64,000 bases of DNA from SAR202 cluster bacterium bin90 (GCA_002238855.1 MPND01000016.1:1-64000), one strand, 5' to 3'. Positions 43,129-51,725 are shown, numbered from the stretch's first letter. Notes: generated by a model from the letters alone, not told the origin. Numbers and translations: made by a program.

Positions 43129-43983
43129 TTAGCGCCTATCCCCATCGCTTTCGTCGTCACCCTCTGTGCCTTCGGTCGTGCTGTCTACCAGGCGCGCCTC
43201 AAGGCGGTGCAGGGCATCCTGCGTTGTTCTGAGTTCGCGCAGCAGTTCCTCTCTTGACACCGGTGGTTCTAATTCTCTCAGCCGTTCAGCCTTGGCTTCG
43301 TCCAGGTTGTTGATGATTATGGCGATAAACAGGTTAATGACCACGAAAGTTCCGACCACAACGTAGCTGACGAAATAGACCCACGCCCACGAGTGCAATT
43401 GCATGGCGTTGTCCATGACAATCGTCCAGCCTTCAAGCGTAATAATATTGAACAGCGTCAGCACCGATATACCCAGGCTTCGCCAGTGCATTGGGTCGTG
43501 CTCGTGGAAGAGCTGATAGCCGATAATCGCGTAGATATAGACGATAATGCTCATCAGCAGGATGACATGCCCCACGCTCGGTATGGAACGCATAAGAGCC
43601 GCCACGATAAGCCGCAATTCGCGGACGGCTGAGATCAGCCGGAGAACGCGGAGTAACCGGGCCAACCGGGCGATCATCGCGTAGTCGCCCGTCGCCGGAA
43701 TGAGCGCGAGCGCAATCACAAGAAAATCGAAAACATTCCAGCCATCGCGGAAGTAATCGTCCACTCTCGGCGCCTTGGCGAGCATCTTCAACAACGCCTC
43801 GATCACGAATATGCCGAGTATGAACTGGTTCGCCCAGTGTATCTGATCGCCGAACTGGCGCTCCAGAACCGGAAATGTCCCGAGGCCTAACAGAACACCG
43901 GTCGCTATTATGAAACCGATGATGCTGTAATCGAATGCCGGCCTGTTGACCAGATTCTCAGCGAACTTTGAAGCATGCTGCAT
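43129..43983 (-). CDS. Six-helix voltage-gated cation channel (BacNav/CavMr-like)
   Basis: This 284-residue ion-transport-family protein has S1 about 18-37, S2 about 50-68, S3 about 83-97 and an S4 with arginines at roughly every third position ('ARLARLLRVLRLISAVRELRL' split as ARLARLLRVL and RLISAVRELR). The pore has the filter Thr182-Leu-Glu-Gly-Trp-Thr187, S6 is about 203-226, and a C-terminal coiled coil (about 240-268) that should tetramerise follows. Classical NaChBac-type sodium channels have TLESW; a glycine at the fourth position is what I recall for the calcium-selective CavMr. ATG 43983 gives family length; the frame continues upstream but would run into the tRNA gene. Confidence 0.88.
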   Translation of the reverse strand: MQHASKFAENLVNRPAFDYSIIGFIIATGVLLGLGTFPVLERQFGDQIHWANQFILGIFVIEALLKMLAKAPRVDDYFRDGWNVFDFLVIALALIPATGDYAMIARLARLLRVLRLISAVRELRLIVAALMRSIPSVGHVILLMSIIVYIYAIIGYQLFHEHDPMHWRSLGISVLTLFNIITLEGWTIVMDNAMQLHSWAWVYFVSYVVVGTFVVINLFIAIIINNLDEAKAERLRELEPPVSREELLRELRTTQDALHRLEARLVDSTTEGTEGDDESDGDRR

Positions 43984-44097
43984 GGTCACTTTACTTAAAA
44001 CCCTTTCAACAATCTGAATCTCTGGTACAGTCTCTCCAAGTTTCGCAGAACTCCAAGCGTGTATCAACTTTACAAGCAGGCTCCCCGCCAATTGCGC

Positions 44098-44103
44098 TAT
44101 AAT
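44098..44103 (+). promoter_or_regulatory. -10 element of the tRNA-Ser gene
   Basis: Perfect TATAAT 36 bp before the tRNA, within a 9-bp direct repeat AATTGCGCT (44090-44098 and 44101-44109). No good -35 at 16-18 bp is present. Confidence 0.45.
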
Positions 44104-44139
44104 TGCGCTTGCGGAATCGGCTCGACCGTGCGCATCTGC

Positions 44140-44227
44140 GGAGGGGTGGCCGAGCGGCCGAAGGCACCTGTCTTGAAAACAGGAGTAGTGAAAGCTACCG
44201 CAGGTTCGAATCCTGTCCCCTCCGCCA
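44140..44227 (+). tRNA. tRNA-Ser (anticodon UGA), CCA encoded
   Basis: 88 nt. The acceptor stem GGAGGGG (44140-44146) pairs with CCCCTCC (44217-44223), discriminator G at 44224, then an encoded CCA. The D arm has GGCCGAGCGGCCGAAGGC, the anticodon stem is CCTGT/ACAGG around loop CTTGAAA (anticodon TGA), a long variable arm follows, and the T arm has GGTTCGAATCC. The class II form and the discriminator G fit serine. It is not a tRNA-Sec: the anticodon is UGA (reads UCA), not UCA. Confidence 0.97.
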
Positions 44228-44288
44228 GCTACGCATACGATTCCACCATACCACCTTCGACAATGACGGCAATACGGAGAAGCAGTAG

Positions 44289-45452
44289 ATGAAGATTCAC
44301 GAGTATCAGGCGAAGGAGATTCTGAGCAGGTACGGCGTACCCGTTCCCAAGGGTGGCGTCGCATCCACGCCGGATGAAGCCGCGAAACTGGTCGAATCTC
44401 TGGGAGGCAATGCTGTCGTCAAGGCGCAGGTGCATGCCGGTGGACGCGGCAAGGCGGGAGGGATTAAGCTCGTCTCTTCATCCGAAGACGCGGCAGAGTT
44501 CGCCGATTCTATCCTCGGCACCAACCTCGTTACATTTCAGACGGGTCCTGAAGGTGTGCCCATACGAAAGGTTCTGGTCGAGGAGGCGATAGATGTCGCC
44601 AATGAGCTGTATCTTGGCGTAGTCATTGATGGAGCCGCCGAGGGCATCGTTGTCCTTGCTAGTGAGGCCGGCGGAATGGAGATCGAAGAAGTAGCCGATG
44701 CCACCCCGGAGAAAATCCTTCGTGCCGTCGTTGACCCCGTTCTCGGCTTTCAGCCATTCCAGGGGAGGGGACTCGCCTACGGACTGAACCTTGACGGCTC
44801 GCTTATCCGTCCGGTGGCAACGCTTATCGAAAACCTGTGCCGCGCCTTCCAGGAGAATGACTGCTCGCTCGCGGAAATCAACCCGCTTGTCATCACCGGC
44901 GACGGGCGTGTCCTCGCAGTTGACGCCAAGCTCAATTTCGATGACGATGCAATGTTCCGCCACAAGGACCTCGATGAGTTCTACGACGCGGAACAGGAGG
45001 ACGCAGGCGAGGTAGAGGCGCGCAAGTACGACATCAACTATGTGAAGCTAGACGGTAGCGTAGGATGCATCGTCAACGGCGCGGGCTTGGCGATGGCGAC
45101 GATGGATGTCGTGCTGTCTGGCGGCGCGAAGCCTGCCAACTTCCTGGACATCGGCGGCGGCGCGGACGAGGACAAGGTCGCCGAGGCTCTCAACATTGTG
45201 CTGTCCGATAAGTCCGTCGAACTGGTTCTGGTGAACATATTCGGCGGCATCCTGCGCTGTGATGTGGCTGCGCGCGGATTCCTGATGGCAGCGGAGGGCG
45301 CCCCGCATGCCATCCGTCCGATGGTCGTGCGCATGCTCGGCACGAACGCCGACGAAGGACGCCGCATCCTCTCGGAATCAAGCCTCGATGTAACCCTCGT
45401 GGACGACCTGAGCGGCGCGGCTGAGGCGATACGGGCGGCAACTTCAGGCTAG
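44289..45452 (+). CDS. sucC: Succinyl-CoA synthetase beta subunit
   Basis: This 387-residue ATP-grasp subunit of the TCA-cycle enzyme converts succinyl-CoA to succinate with NDP phosphorylation. It has the canonical start 'MKIHEYQAKEILSRYGVPVP', 'VVKAQVHAGGRGKAGGIKLV', 'LAEINPLVITGDGRVLAVDAK' and the C-terminal ligase loop 'NIFGGILRCDVAARGFL'. The alpha subunit (sucD) is about 2.3 kb downstream; the two are normally adjacent, but here a selenoprotein gene and a PhnB-like gene lie between them. The gene starts 61 bp after the tRNA. Confidence 0.96.
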   Translation: MKIHEYQAKEILSRYGVPVPKGGVASTPDEAAKLVESLGGNAVVKAQVHAGGRGKAGGIKLVSSSEDAAEFADSILGTNLVTFQTGPEGVPIRKVLVEEAIDVANELYLGVVIDGAAEGIVVLASEAGGMEIEEVADATPEKILRAVVDPVLGFQPFQGRGLAYGLNLDGSLIRPVATLIENLCRAFQENDCSLAEINPLVITGDGRVLAVDAKLNFDDDAMFRHKDLDEFYDAEQEDAGEVEARKYDINYVKLDGSVGCIVNGAGLAMATMDVVLSGGAKPANFLDIGGGADEDKVAEALNIVLSDKSVELVLVNIFGGILRCDVAARGFLMAAEGAPHAIRPMVVRMLGTNADEGRRILSESSLDVTLVDDLSGAAEAIRAATSG

Positions 45453-45471
45453 AACTTGGCAATTTAAGGTG

Positions 45472-45493
45472 CTTCTTGCATAATTGCGAGAAG
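45472..45493 (+). other. Hairpin between sucC and the selenoprotein gene
   Basis: CTTCTTGCA (45472-45480) pairs with TGCGAGAAG (45485-45493), 9 bp with one T-G, loop TAAT. No T-run follows. It may mark partial termination or RNA processing. Confidence 0.4.
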
Positions 45494-45540
45494 AAAGCAC
45501 GGGACGGGAGCCGTTCCAACGCATGGCAAAGGAGGCTGAA

Positions 45541-47181
45541 ATGCACCTGCTTGAAGTCCTAAACCCAATCGGCCAGCAGCGAGGCCTGATAAACTCGCTG
45601 ACCATTAGTGAGCGTCCGCAATCGCTGGACAACAAGACTGTCGGGCTTCTCTGGTCTGGCACGCACGGGGGGGACCTTGCTCTGAACCGCGCCGGCGAAA
45701 TGCTGCAGGAGCGCTTCAGCAATGTGAAGGTCAACTTCTACACCGGCGGCAACTACCCCGCGCCGCCACCCATAGTACAGCAGGCAGCAAAGGAGTGTGA
45801 CGTCGTCATCGGCGCCACAGCTGATTGAGGGACGTGCGCGTCGTGGATGGTCCACGACATGATCGAGATTGAGAAGACGGGCAAGCCCGCCATTCCAATC
45901 GTATCCGGACGTTTTGAAGAGGACGCCATTGCAAGTTCGCGCGCCTTCGCGATGCCGGACCTGCAGTTCGTCATTGTGCCTCGCATATACCGCAACCTCG
46001 CGCCTGATCTGTGCGTCAGCCAGACTGAAGCAGTCATCGACGACATCGTAGAGGTGTTGACCGTTGACAAGGCTCACGGTCGTCGAGAGCGCGATGAAGC
46101 CACTGCCGTCGAGCGCTTCGAAGGAGAAGACCGCTGGGACGCCATCCTCAGGATGAACGAACAGTGGCTGATGCGCGACTGGGGCGACGCGATGGTTCTG
46201 CATCCTCCGACCGAAGAAGCAGTCGCCGAGCTCGTGGAAGGCACAGGGCTGGGTCGCTATGACCTGGTTTGCGATATGCCGCCCGGATTCGGGCTGGCGA
46301 CCGTTGAGAAGATTGCCATCAACGCGGCGATGGCGGGCGCGAAGCCTGAGCAGATGCCGGTCATCATCGCCGCAGTCAAGGCACTGTCAGAAGTCGGTGA
46401 ACACGGCGGCAAATCGCTGCTGATGTCCACCAGCCCGCATGCACCTATGCTGGTCGTCAATGGGCCCATAGCAAAGGAACTCGGCATCAACCCGCGCTCA
46501 GGCCTCGGGCCGGGCCGCGACAACGAGGTCAACATCACCATAGGGCGAGCGTTCTCGCTGTGCCTCCGCAATCTCGGCTACTGGTATCCCGGGCAGATGG
46601 ACATGGACACCATCGGCACAACCCGCAAGTTCGTCCACTGCATCGCGGAGAACGAAGACATGAGCCCGTGGGAGCCATTCCATGTGAATCAGGGCTTCCG
46701 CGCGGACGAGAGCGCGGTCAGCGTATTCATAACCGACGGCGAACTCGATGTGCAGGACCAGGGCAACACCGCAGCCGACGACCTGCTCAAGACGATTGCC
46801 TACGGTAGCACATTCGGCACCCGTGGAATGGGAGCGCGCCATACTAACGAGCGCCTCATATTCATGCCGCCCGATGTTGCACGGCCTGTCGGTGGCGAAG
46901 GCTACTCAAAGCAGGAGGCGAAGCAGTTCATTCACCACCACGCCAACATGAGCCTGGGCAAACTGAGCCACTACATGCCTATTGATGACGCCCGCGTCGG
47001 ACAGCAGTGGCAATGGCTGAAGGACAGGACCGAGGAAGAGCGGCTGAACATCGAGGTGCCTCTGCTTGAGAATGTCGACCGATGGTTCATAGTCGTAGTC
47101 GGCGCTGACCGTGCCAAGACTCTGGTGATGCCCACCGGTGAGGGCGCGTCCACAGTCGGCATCGACCAGTACCTGCCATAG
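45541..47181 (+). CDS. Selenoprotein of the UGSC family, in-frame UGA read as selenocysteine (Sec96)
   Basis: One frame runs from ATG 45541 (GGAGG 5 nt upstream) to the stop at 47181, interrupted only by TGA at 45826-45828. Read as Sec it gives 546 residues with Sec96-Gly-Thr-Cys99 ('VVIGATAD' before, 'GTCASWMVHDMIEIEK' after). Family knowledge: UGSC/CGSC proteins have Sec or Cys followed by Gly-Ser-Cys; here Ser is Thr. Protein sequence continues smoothly across the UGA, with no start region or ribosome site after it. The long second part (from about 190) has 'NMSLGKLSHYMP' and 'FGTRGMGARHTNERLIF', which I cannot assign. A hairpin at bSECIS distance follows the UGA. A thiol/selenol redox role is inferred. 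It would need SelA, SelB, SelC and SelD from elsewhere. Confidence 0.88.
45840..45858 (+). promoter_or_regulatory. Putative bacterial SECIS hairpin
   Basis: GTCGTGGA (45840-45847) pairs perfectly with TCCACGAC (45851-45858); the apical loop is TGG, or ATGGT if the last pair opens. It begins 11 nt after the UGA, and its loop guanines are about 21 nt from the UGA, inside the 16-37 nt window usual for bSECIS. It would be the binding site of SelB. Confidence 0.8.
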
Positions 47182-47230
47182 GCGACAATCTCAAACGCCG
47201 GCATAACTGGGATTTAACTCCCGAACACAG

Positions 47231-47263
47231 CAGCCGCCCCTTGACAACCTGTCGGGGCGGCTG
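47231..47263 (+). terminator. Hairpin after the selenoprotein gene
   Basis: CAGCCGCCCC (47231-47240) pairs with GGGGCGGCTG (47254-47263), 10 bp, loop 13 nt. No T-run follows, so it is a possible Rho-assisted or weak terminator. Confidence 0.5.
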
Positions 47264-47312
47264 TGTAACCTTATCTAGTCAATAGCTGCAATTCAATCAC
47301 TTAGGAGAATAG

Positions 47313-47732
47313 ATGCTGAACCCTTACCTGAACTTTGATGGCAAGTGCCGCGAGGCATTCGATCACTATCGCTCCGTGTTCGGCGGAGACTTCGAAATTG
47401 TTCAGACTTTTCGTGACGGACCCCCTGGCATGGGTGTGAACGAAGAAGAGATGGACAACATCATGCACGTCTCTCTCCCGATAGGGGATAGCGTGCTGAT
47501 GGGAAGTGATGTGCCGGCTGCCTTTGGAGCGGCACCCGTTACAGGCAGCAATGTGCAGGTAAGCGTCAGCCCGGAAAGCAAGGAAGATGCGGACAGGGTC
47601 TTCGCCGGTCTGTCAGATGGCGGTAAGGTCACGATGCCTATGATGGACATGTTCTGGGGAGACTACTTCGGAACCTGCACCGACAAGTACGGCATCAACT
47701 GGATGGTCGGCGTCGGACAAACTCAGGATTGA
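47313..47732 (+). CDS. PhnB-like VOC (glyoxalase-fold) protein
   Basis: This 139-residue protein is of the PhnB/3-demethylubiquinone-methyltransferase-like branch of the VOC superfamily: 'MLNPYLNFDGKCREAFDHYR', 'MHVSLPIGDSVLMGSDVP' and the C-terminal 'MFWGDYFGTCTDKYGINWMV'. These proteins are small dimers of unknown or diverse function. It starts at ATG 47313 with TAGGAG about 6 nt upstream, between the selenoprotein gene and sucD (70-bp gap). No specific role is evident. Confidence 0.88.
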   Translation: MLNPYLNFDGKCREAFDHYRSVFGGDFEIVQTFRDGPPGMGVNEEEMDNIMHVSLPIGDSVLMGSDVPAAFGAAPVTGSNVQVSVSPESKEDADRVFAGLSDGGKVTMPMMDMFWGDYFGTCTDKYGINWMVGVGQTQD

Positions 47733-47802
47733 TGTTGACGTCTGGCAGTCTGGCTAAGATCAGCCTACGAAATGCGATAAACCGAAAGGACCCTTCCAAT
47801 TC

Positions 47803-48681
47803 ATGGGAATTCTTGTTGACAAAAATACGCGACTGATGGTGCAGGGCATCACCGGCAGAGAAGGCAGCTTCCACGCCCTGCGCTGTCGCGAATACGGAGC
47901 CAACCTTGTCGCCGGCGTAACGCCCGGGCGCGGCGGACAGGTCTTCGACGACGATGTCCCCGTGTTCAACACGGTGAGGCAGGCGGTGGACGAGACCCAG
48001 GCGAACTGCGCGCTCATATTCGTACCGCCGCCCTTCGCCGCAGACGCCATCGTGGAGTCGGTTGACGCCGGCATCCCGACCATCGCCTGCATCACCGAGG
48101 GCATCCCGATTATGGACACCATCGCCGTCAAGCGCTACATCCGCGACAAGCCCGTAACGCTCATCGGCCCCAACTGCCCCGGAATGATAACGCCCGGCGC
48201 CAATGTCAAAGTAGGCATCATGCCCGGAAACATCCACGCACCTGGCAGGATAGGCGTCGTGTCCCGTAGCGGCACGCTAACCTACGAAGCCGTCAGCCAG
48301 CTCACCGATCTCGGCATAGGCCAGTCATCGTGCGTAGGCATCGGAGGAGATCCGGTGAACGGCTCCTCCTTCGTGGACATCCTGAAGATGTTCAACGAAG
48401 ACGACGAGACAGACGGCGTCGTGATGATCGGCGAGATCGGCGGCACCAGGGAGCAGGAAGCCGCCGAGTACATCAGCAGCGAATTCAATAAGCCAATGGC
48501 CGCCTTCATAGCTGGACGCAGTGCGCCGCCAGGGAAACGCATGGGACATGCGGGCGCCGTCATAACCGGTATGGCCGCCCGCGCCGAAGAAAAGGAAAAG
48601 GCGCTCTCTGCAGCAGGCGTCGCCATCGTCCCCGGCCCCGGCGAAATCGGCAGCACCTTCCAGCAGGTCATAAACGCATAA
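47803..48681 (+). CDS. sucD: Succinyl-CoA synthetase alpha subunit
   Basis: This 292-residue alpha subunit carries the CoA-binding Rossmann domain and the phosphorylated histidine. It starts '[20 protein letters not shown]', has '[13 protein letters not shown]' and '[10 protein letters not shown]', and the active-site His in '[14 protein letters not shown]'. Length is normal. Together with sucC (44289) it forms the enzyme. The intervening genes are on the same strand, so one transcript is possible, although hairpins at 45472 and 47231 could uncouple expression. The gene ends at a strong hairpin before a convergent gene. Confidence 0.96.
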   Translation: MGILVDKNTRLMVQGITGREGSFHALRCREYGANLVAGVTPGRGGQVFDDDVPVFNTVRQAVDETQANCALIFVPPPFAADAIVESVDAGIPTIACITEGIPIMDTIAVKRYIRDKPVTLIGPNCPGMITPGANVKVGIMPGNIHAPGRIGVVSRSGTLTYEAVSQLTDLGIGQSSCVGIGGDPVNGSSFVDILKMFNEDDETDGVVMIGEIGGTREQEAAEYISSEFNKPMAAFIAGRSAPPGKRMGHAGAVITGMAARAEEKEKALSAAGVAIVPGPGEIGSTFQQVINA

Positions 48682-48712
48682 CGGCGGCTGAACAACAATC
48701 GCCCAGCCGCCG
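48682..48712. terminator. Hairpin terminator between convergent genes
   Basis: CGGCGGCTG (48682-48690) pairs with CAGCCGCCG (48704-48712), 9 bp, loop 13 nt, right after the sucD stop and 50 bp before the end of the convergent lipoprotein gene. The T-run is poor (AACATTTA). Confidence 0.5.
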
Positions 48713-48764
48713 AACATTTACCAGTTCGCGTGCGTCGATTTTCCCACTACCGGGTTGACTGTGT

Positions 48765-50144
48765 TTACTGGGGTGTAAGACGGTCCTCTATATAGCATTC
48801 ATCACTTGTCTTACCATCGGGGCATACGGTATCTTCCCAATCTACTGTCTGAATGTGCTGCGCCCTGTCCATATTTTGTGCCCCTTCTAAGTCGCAGTCG
48901 TCGAATTCGGCATCCTCCAGATCCGCGTCATTGAAATCGGCATCATTGAAGTCGACATCTATAAATTCAGCGTCGGTCAAATTCGCGTCAGTAAGGTCAA
49001 CATTATCCCATTTCGCATCTTCAAATCTACCTTCTGAAAGGTCTGCCCCCGATAGATTCGCATCCTCAAAGTCCACGTTCGACAATTCCATTTCCGATAG
49101 ATCAGCTTTGCTGAGGTCTGCCCCTTCAAAGTCAGTTCTAGAATTCACAATGGCCCAGTTCAGCTTAAGGCTCCTCAATCTTGCATCCCCGAGATTGGCA
49201 CCGCTGAAGTCCGTCTTGAGGACAATCGCGTTCCTAAGGTCCGCGCTGTCGAGATCCACATCTATGAGCTTTGAATTTGACAGGTCTGCGTTAATGAATC
49301 CCATAGATATAAGCTTTACTGCGGGATCGAAGACGATGTTAGTCAATATGGTACCACGGAACATAGCGTTGTCATCGTTCCTGTTACCTGACCTGAACTG
49401 TGTGGCTGTCACCGTCGCTCCATCAAGTATGGCTTCCCTGAACTTCGCGTGGCGGGCATCAGCGTTGGTGAGGTCAGCTCCGCTTAGGTCCGCCAGTTCG
49501 AAGTTTGCGCCGGTTAAGTTCGCCCCTGAAAGGTTTACGTCTATCAGGATTGCTTCTACGAAAACTGCGCCGGCAAGGTTAGACCCAGAAAAGTCTGCAC
49601 CAGTGAGATTGAGTTCTCTGAAATTCTTCCCTTCGAATTGGCATTTCCGCAGGTCTGCCCCCGGTGCGAGTACGGTGCATGGCGGGATCGGAGTATTCGT
49701 CGGCGTGGCCGTTGGCGGAACCGGCGTTGCCGTCGGTTCAGGCGTCGCAGTCGGCTCCGGAGTGGGAGTCGGCGGGATCGGGGTATTTGTCGGCACCGGC
49801 GTGTTCGTCGGTGGTACTGGTGTTTCTGTCGGCACGGGCGTATTCGTAGGTGGAACTGGCGTGCTTGTTGGTTCTGGGGTTGCCGTAGGTGGAACGGGTG
49901 TCGCCGTCGGCACCGGCGTATTCGTCGGCGGAACGGGAGTATTCGTCGGCGGAACAGGCGTTGCCGTCGGCGGAACAGGTGTATTAGTAGGCGGCACGGC
50001 TGTCGGTGCCGCGGGAGCCGCAGGCGTTACCTGGTTCTGTGCCGTCACCGGCAGTTCCGGCTCGCTACTGCTGTCGCCACAGGCCACAAGGAACGCCGCC
50101 AAGGATATCGTCAGGGCGAGGGCTGCAATTATTTTCAACTTCAT
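48765..50144 (-). CDS. Pentapeptide-repeat lipoprotein with Pro/Thr-rich linker
   Basis: This 459-residue protein has a signal peptide with lipobox ending at Cys22 ('LAAFLVACGDSSS'). A roughly 110-residue linker of repeating PPTNTPVP-like units (about 40-150) follows. The C-terminal domain (about 160-445) is of pentapeptide repeats, A(D/N)LxX: 'NLTGADFSGSNLAGAVFVEA', 'DLSKADLSEMELSNVDFEDA'. It should form a right-handed quadrilateral beta-helix displayed outside the membrane on a flexible stalk. Partners unknown. The linker repeats are low complexity, and the opposite strand is open through them; that antisense frame is a by-product. Confidence 0.87.
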   Translation of the reverse strand: MKLKIIAALALTISLAAFLVACGDSSSEPELPVTAQNQVTPAAPAAPTAVPPTNTPVPPTATPVPPTNTPVPPTNTPVPTATPVPPTATPEPTSTPVPPTNTPVPTETPVPPTNTPVPTNTPIPPTPTPEPTATPEPTATPVPPTATPTNTPIPPCTVLAPGADLRKCQFEGKNFRELNLTGADFSGSNLAGAVFVEAILIDVNLSGANLTGANFELADLSGADLTNADARHAKFREAILDGATVTATQFRSGNRNDDNAMFRGTILTNIVFDPAVKLISMGFINADLSNSKLIDVDLDSADLRNAIVLKTDFSGANLGDARLRSLKLNWAIVNSRTDFEGADLSKADLSEMELSNVDFEDANLSGADLSEGRFEDAKWDNVDLTDANLTDAEFIDVDFNDADFNDADLEDAEFDDCDLEGAQNMDRAQHIQTVDWEDTVCPDGKTSDECYIEDRLTPQ

Positions 50145-50448
50145 TGTTGCTCCTTAGTCGGCAGCGGATTGCCGCCGACAGGGTCAAAGTGATGCTATCA
50201 GCAGTATCACCTAATTGAAGGATAGCATAATTTGGTAATTTACTTAGAAATGTCAAAGATATGTCCAATTATTGGGAATAATGGCGCATCGCGTCAACCG
50301 CTTTTTGGGTTTAATAAACGGCAGAATGGCTTCCAATTCGTGCTGGCAGGCGCGATCATTCCCCTCAGCCAATTGCACGGAGGGCAACTCCTCTCACTTA
50401 TGCTATGTTGAATATAGAAGCGGGAAACTAAGGTGATATGGAGGTGAA
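50145..50448. other. Intergenic region between divergent genes
   Basis: About 300 AT-rich bases separate the lipoprotein gene and the redox fusion gene. TGTCAA at 50251-50256 (TTGACA on the minus strand) could be a -35 for the lipoprotein gene, but no good -10 sits at 16-18 bp. No coding sequence seen. Confidence 0.3.
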
Positions 50449-51660
50449 ATGATGGGTGACGCGAACATCACCGTATATGGCGCGCCGTGGTGCCCGGATT
50501 GCACGCGCGCGAAGCAATTTCTCGGCGAACAGCGCGTTCGATACGACTGGGTAGATATAGACCTGAACGAAGACGCGCGCGCCTATGTGCAGCGGGTCAA
50601 CGACGGCAAGCAGATTATCCCTACCATCATCTTCGAGGACGGATCACTGCTCGTGGAGCCGTCAAACGCTGAGCTGGCAGCAAAGCTCGGCATCCAACCC
50701 AAGGCGCGCCGTGACTTCTACGATCTCATTGTCGTCGGGGGAGGTCCCGCCGGGCTCTCAACCGCGCTGTACGCTGCACGAGAGGGCATAGACACGCTTG
50801 TCATAGAGAGCAGCGCAATCGGCGGTCAGGCGGGCGTAACCGAGCGCATAGACAACTATCTCGGCTTTCCGGAGGGCGTGGAGGGCGCGCGCCTCGCTGA
50901 CGACATGCGCGCCCACGCGGAGCGCTTCGGCGCCGAGACGCTGCCCGCTCAGACGGTCGCCGAAATACGTGCGGACGGAGGCTACCGCACCGTCGTCACC
51001 GAGTCAGGCGACGAGTATGGCGCTATGGCGCTGTTGCTTGCCGTCGGCACGCGCTATCGAAGATTGAATGTGCGCGGCGAGGAGGACTTCATAGGCGCGG
51101 GCATACACTTCTGCGCCACCTGTGACGGCCCCTTCTACAAAGGGGAAGAGATGGTCATCATCGGGGGCGGCAACAGCGCGCTCGAAGAGGGCCTGTTCCT
51201 GACGAAGTTCGCCAGCAAGGTCACACTTCTGGTCAGGGGCGACGCCCTCAGCGCGAGCCAGGTCCTGCAGGATAAAGCGGCAAATCACCCGGGGATGGAG
51301 ATTCGCTTCAACACCTCAGTACAGGAGTTTCGCGGCGAAAGTAGGCTCTCCGGCGTACTCGCGAAAGACAGCACAACCGGCGAAGTCGAGGAACTTCATC
51401 CCGGCGCGGTCTTCGTATTCATTGGACTGGACCCGAACACCGGCTTTTTGTCCAATCTGGTTGAGCTTGACGACTATGGCTTCCTGCTTACCTTTGACAA
51501 TATGCAGACGAGCGTAGAGGGCATTTTCGCCGCGGGTGACGCGCGCGCAGGCAGCACGAAACAGGTCGCCAGCGCGGTAGGCGAGGGCGCAGCCGCAGCC
51601 CTGATGATCAGGCAATACCTGGAGAAGCAGGGAGGGAGACGCGGTTACCGAGGCGACTAG
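50449..51660 (+). CDS. Glutaredoxin-thioredoxin reductase fusion
   Basis: The product is 403 residues. The N-terminal glutaredoxin-like domain (about 5-85) has Cys15-Pro-Asp-Cys18 ('VYGAPWCPDCTRAKQFL'). The thioredoxin reductase (about 93-395) has the FAD loop 'DLIVVGGGPAGLSTALYA', the redox disulfide in 'HFCATCDGPFYKG', the NADPH loop 'MVIIGGGNSALEEGLFL' and 'GIFAAGDARAGSTKQV'. Electrons would flow from NADPH through FAD and the CATC disulfide to the linked CPDC site, making a self-contained thiol reductase, perhaps serving selenoprotein or peroxide pathways (inference). Start at ATG 50449 or 50452; GGAGGTGA lies just upstream and slightly favours the second. Confidence 0.93.
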   Translation: MMGDANITVYGAPWCPDCTRAKQFLGEQRVRYDWVDIDLNEDARAYVQRVNDGKQIIPTIIFEDGSLLVEPSNAELAAKLGIQPKARRDFYDLIVVGGGPAGLSTALYAAREGIDTLVIESSAIGGQAGVTERIDNYLGFPEGVEGARLADDMRAHAERFGAETLPAQTVAEIRADGGYRTVVTESGDEYGAMALLLAVGTRYRRLNVRGEEDFIGAGIHFCATCDGPFYKGEEMVIIGGGNSALEEGLFLTKFASKVTLLVRGDALSASQVLQDKAANHPGMEIRFNTSVQEFRGESRLSGVLAKDSTTGEVEELHPGAVFVFIGLDPNTGFLSNLVELDDYGFLLTFDNMQTSVEGIFAAGDARAGSTKQVASAVGEGAAAALMIRQYLEKQGGRRGYRGD

Positions 51661-51725
51661 GTTCCATTGACATTTTCTGTTTTGCCCGCGCATGCTGAAG
51701 TCCGGAAGGATGATGCCAGAGAGAT

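Noticed and set aside
44140-44227. Could the tRNA be tRNA-Sec, given the selenoprotein nearby?
   Set aside because: The anticodon is UGA, which reads UCA serine codons; tRNA-Sec needs anticodon UCA and has a longer acceptor arm.
43984-44364. N-terminal extension of the ion-channel frame beyond ATG 43983
   Set aside because: The extension would read through the complement of the tRNA gene and lacks similarity to channels.
45847-47181. A separate gene starting at ATG 45847
   Set aside because: That ATG lies inside the putative SECIS hairpin, has no ribosome site, and the frame joins the upstream part through the UGA.
47241-47271. Promoter TTGACA with TAACCT before the PhnB-like gene
   Set aside because: The spacer is 19 bp, the -10 is poor and the -35 lies in the loop of a strong hairpin; left uncalled.
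48853-50157. A 434-codon open frame on the plus strand opposite the pentapeptide lipoprotein
   Set aside because: It arises from the repetitive composition of the minus-strand gene; its protein is low-complexity Gly/Val/Ser with no family or ribosome site.
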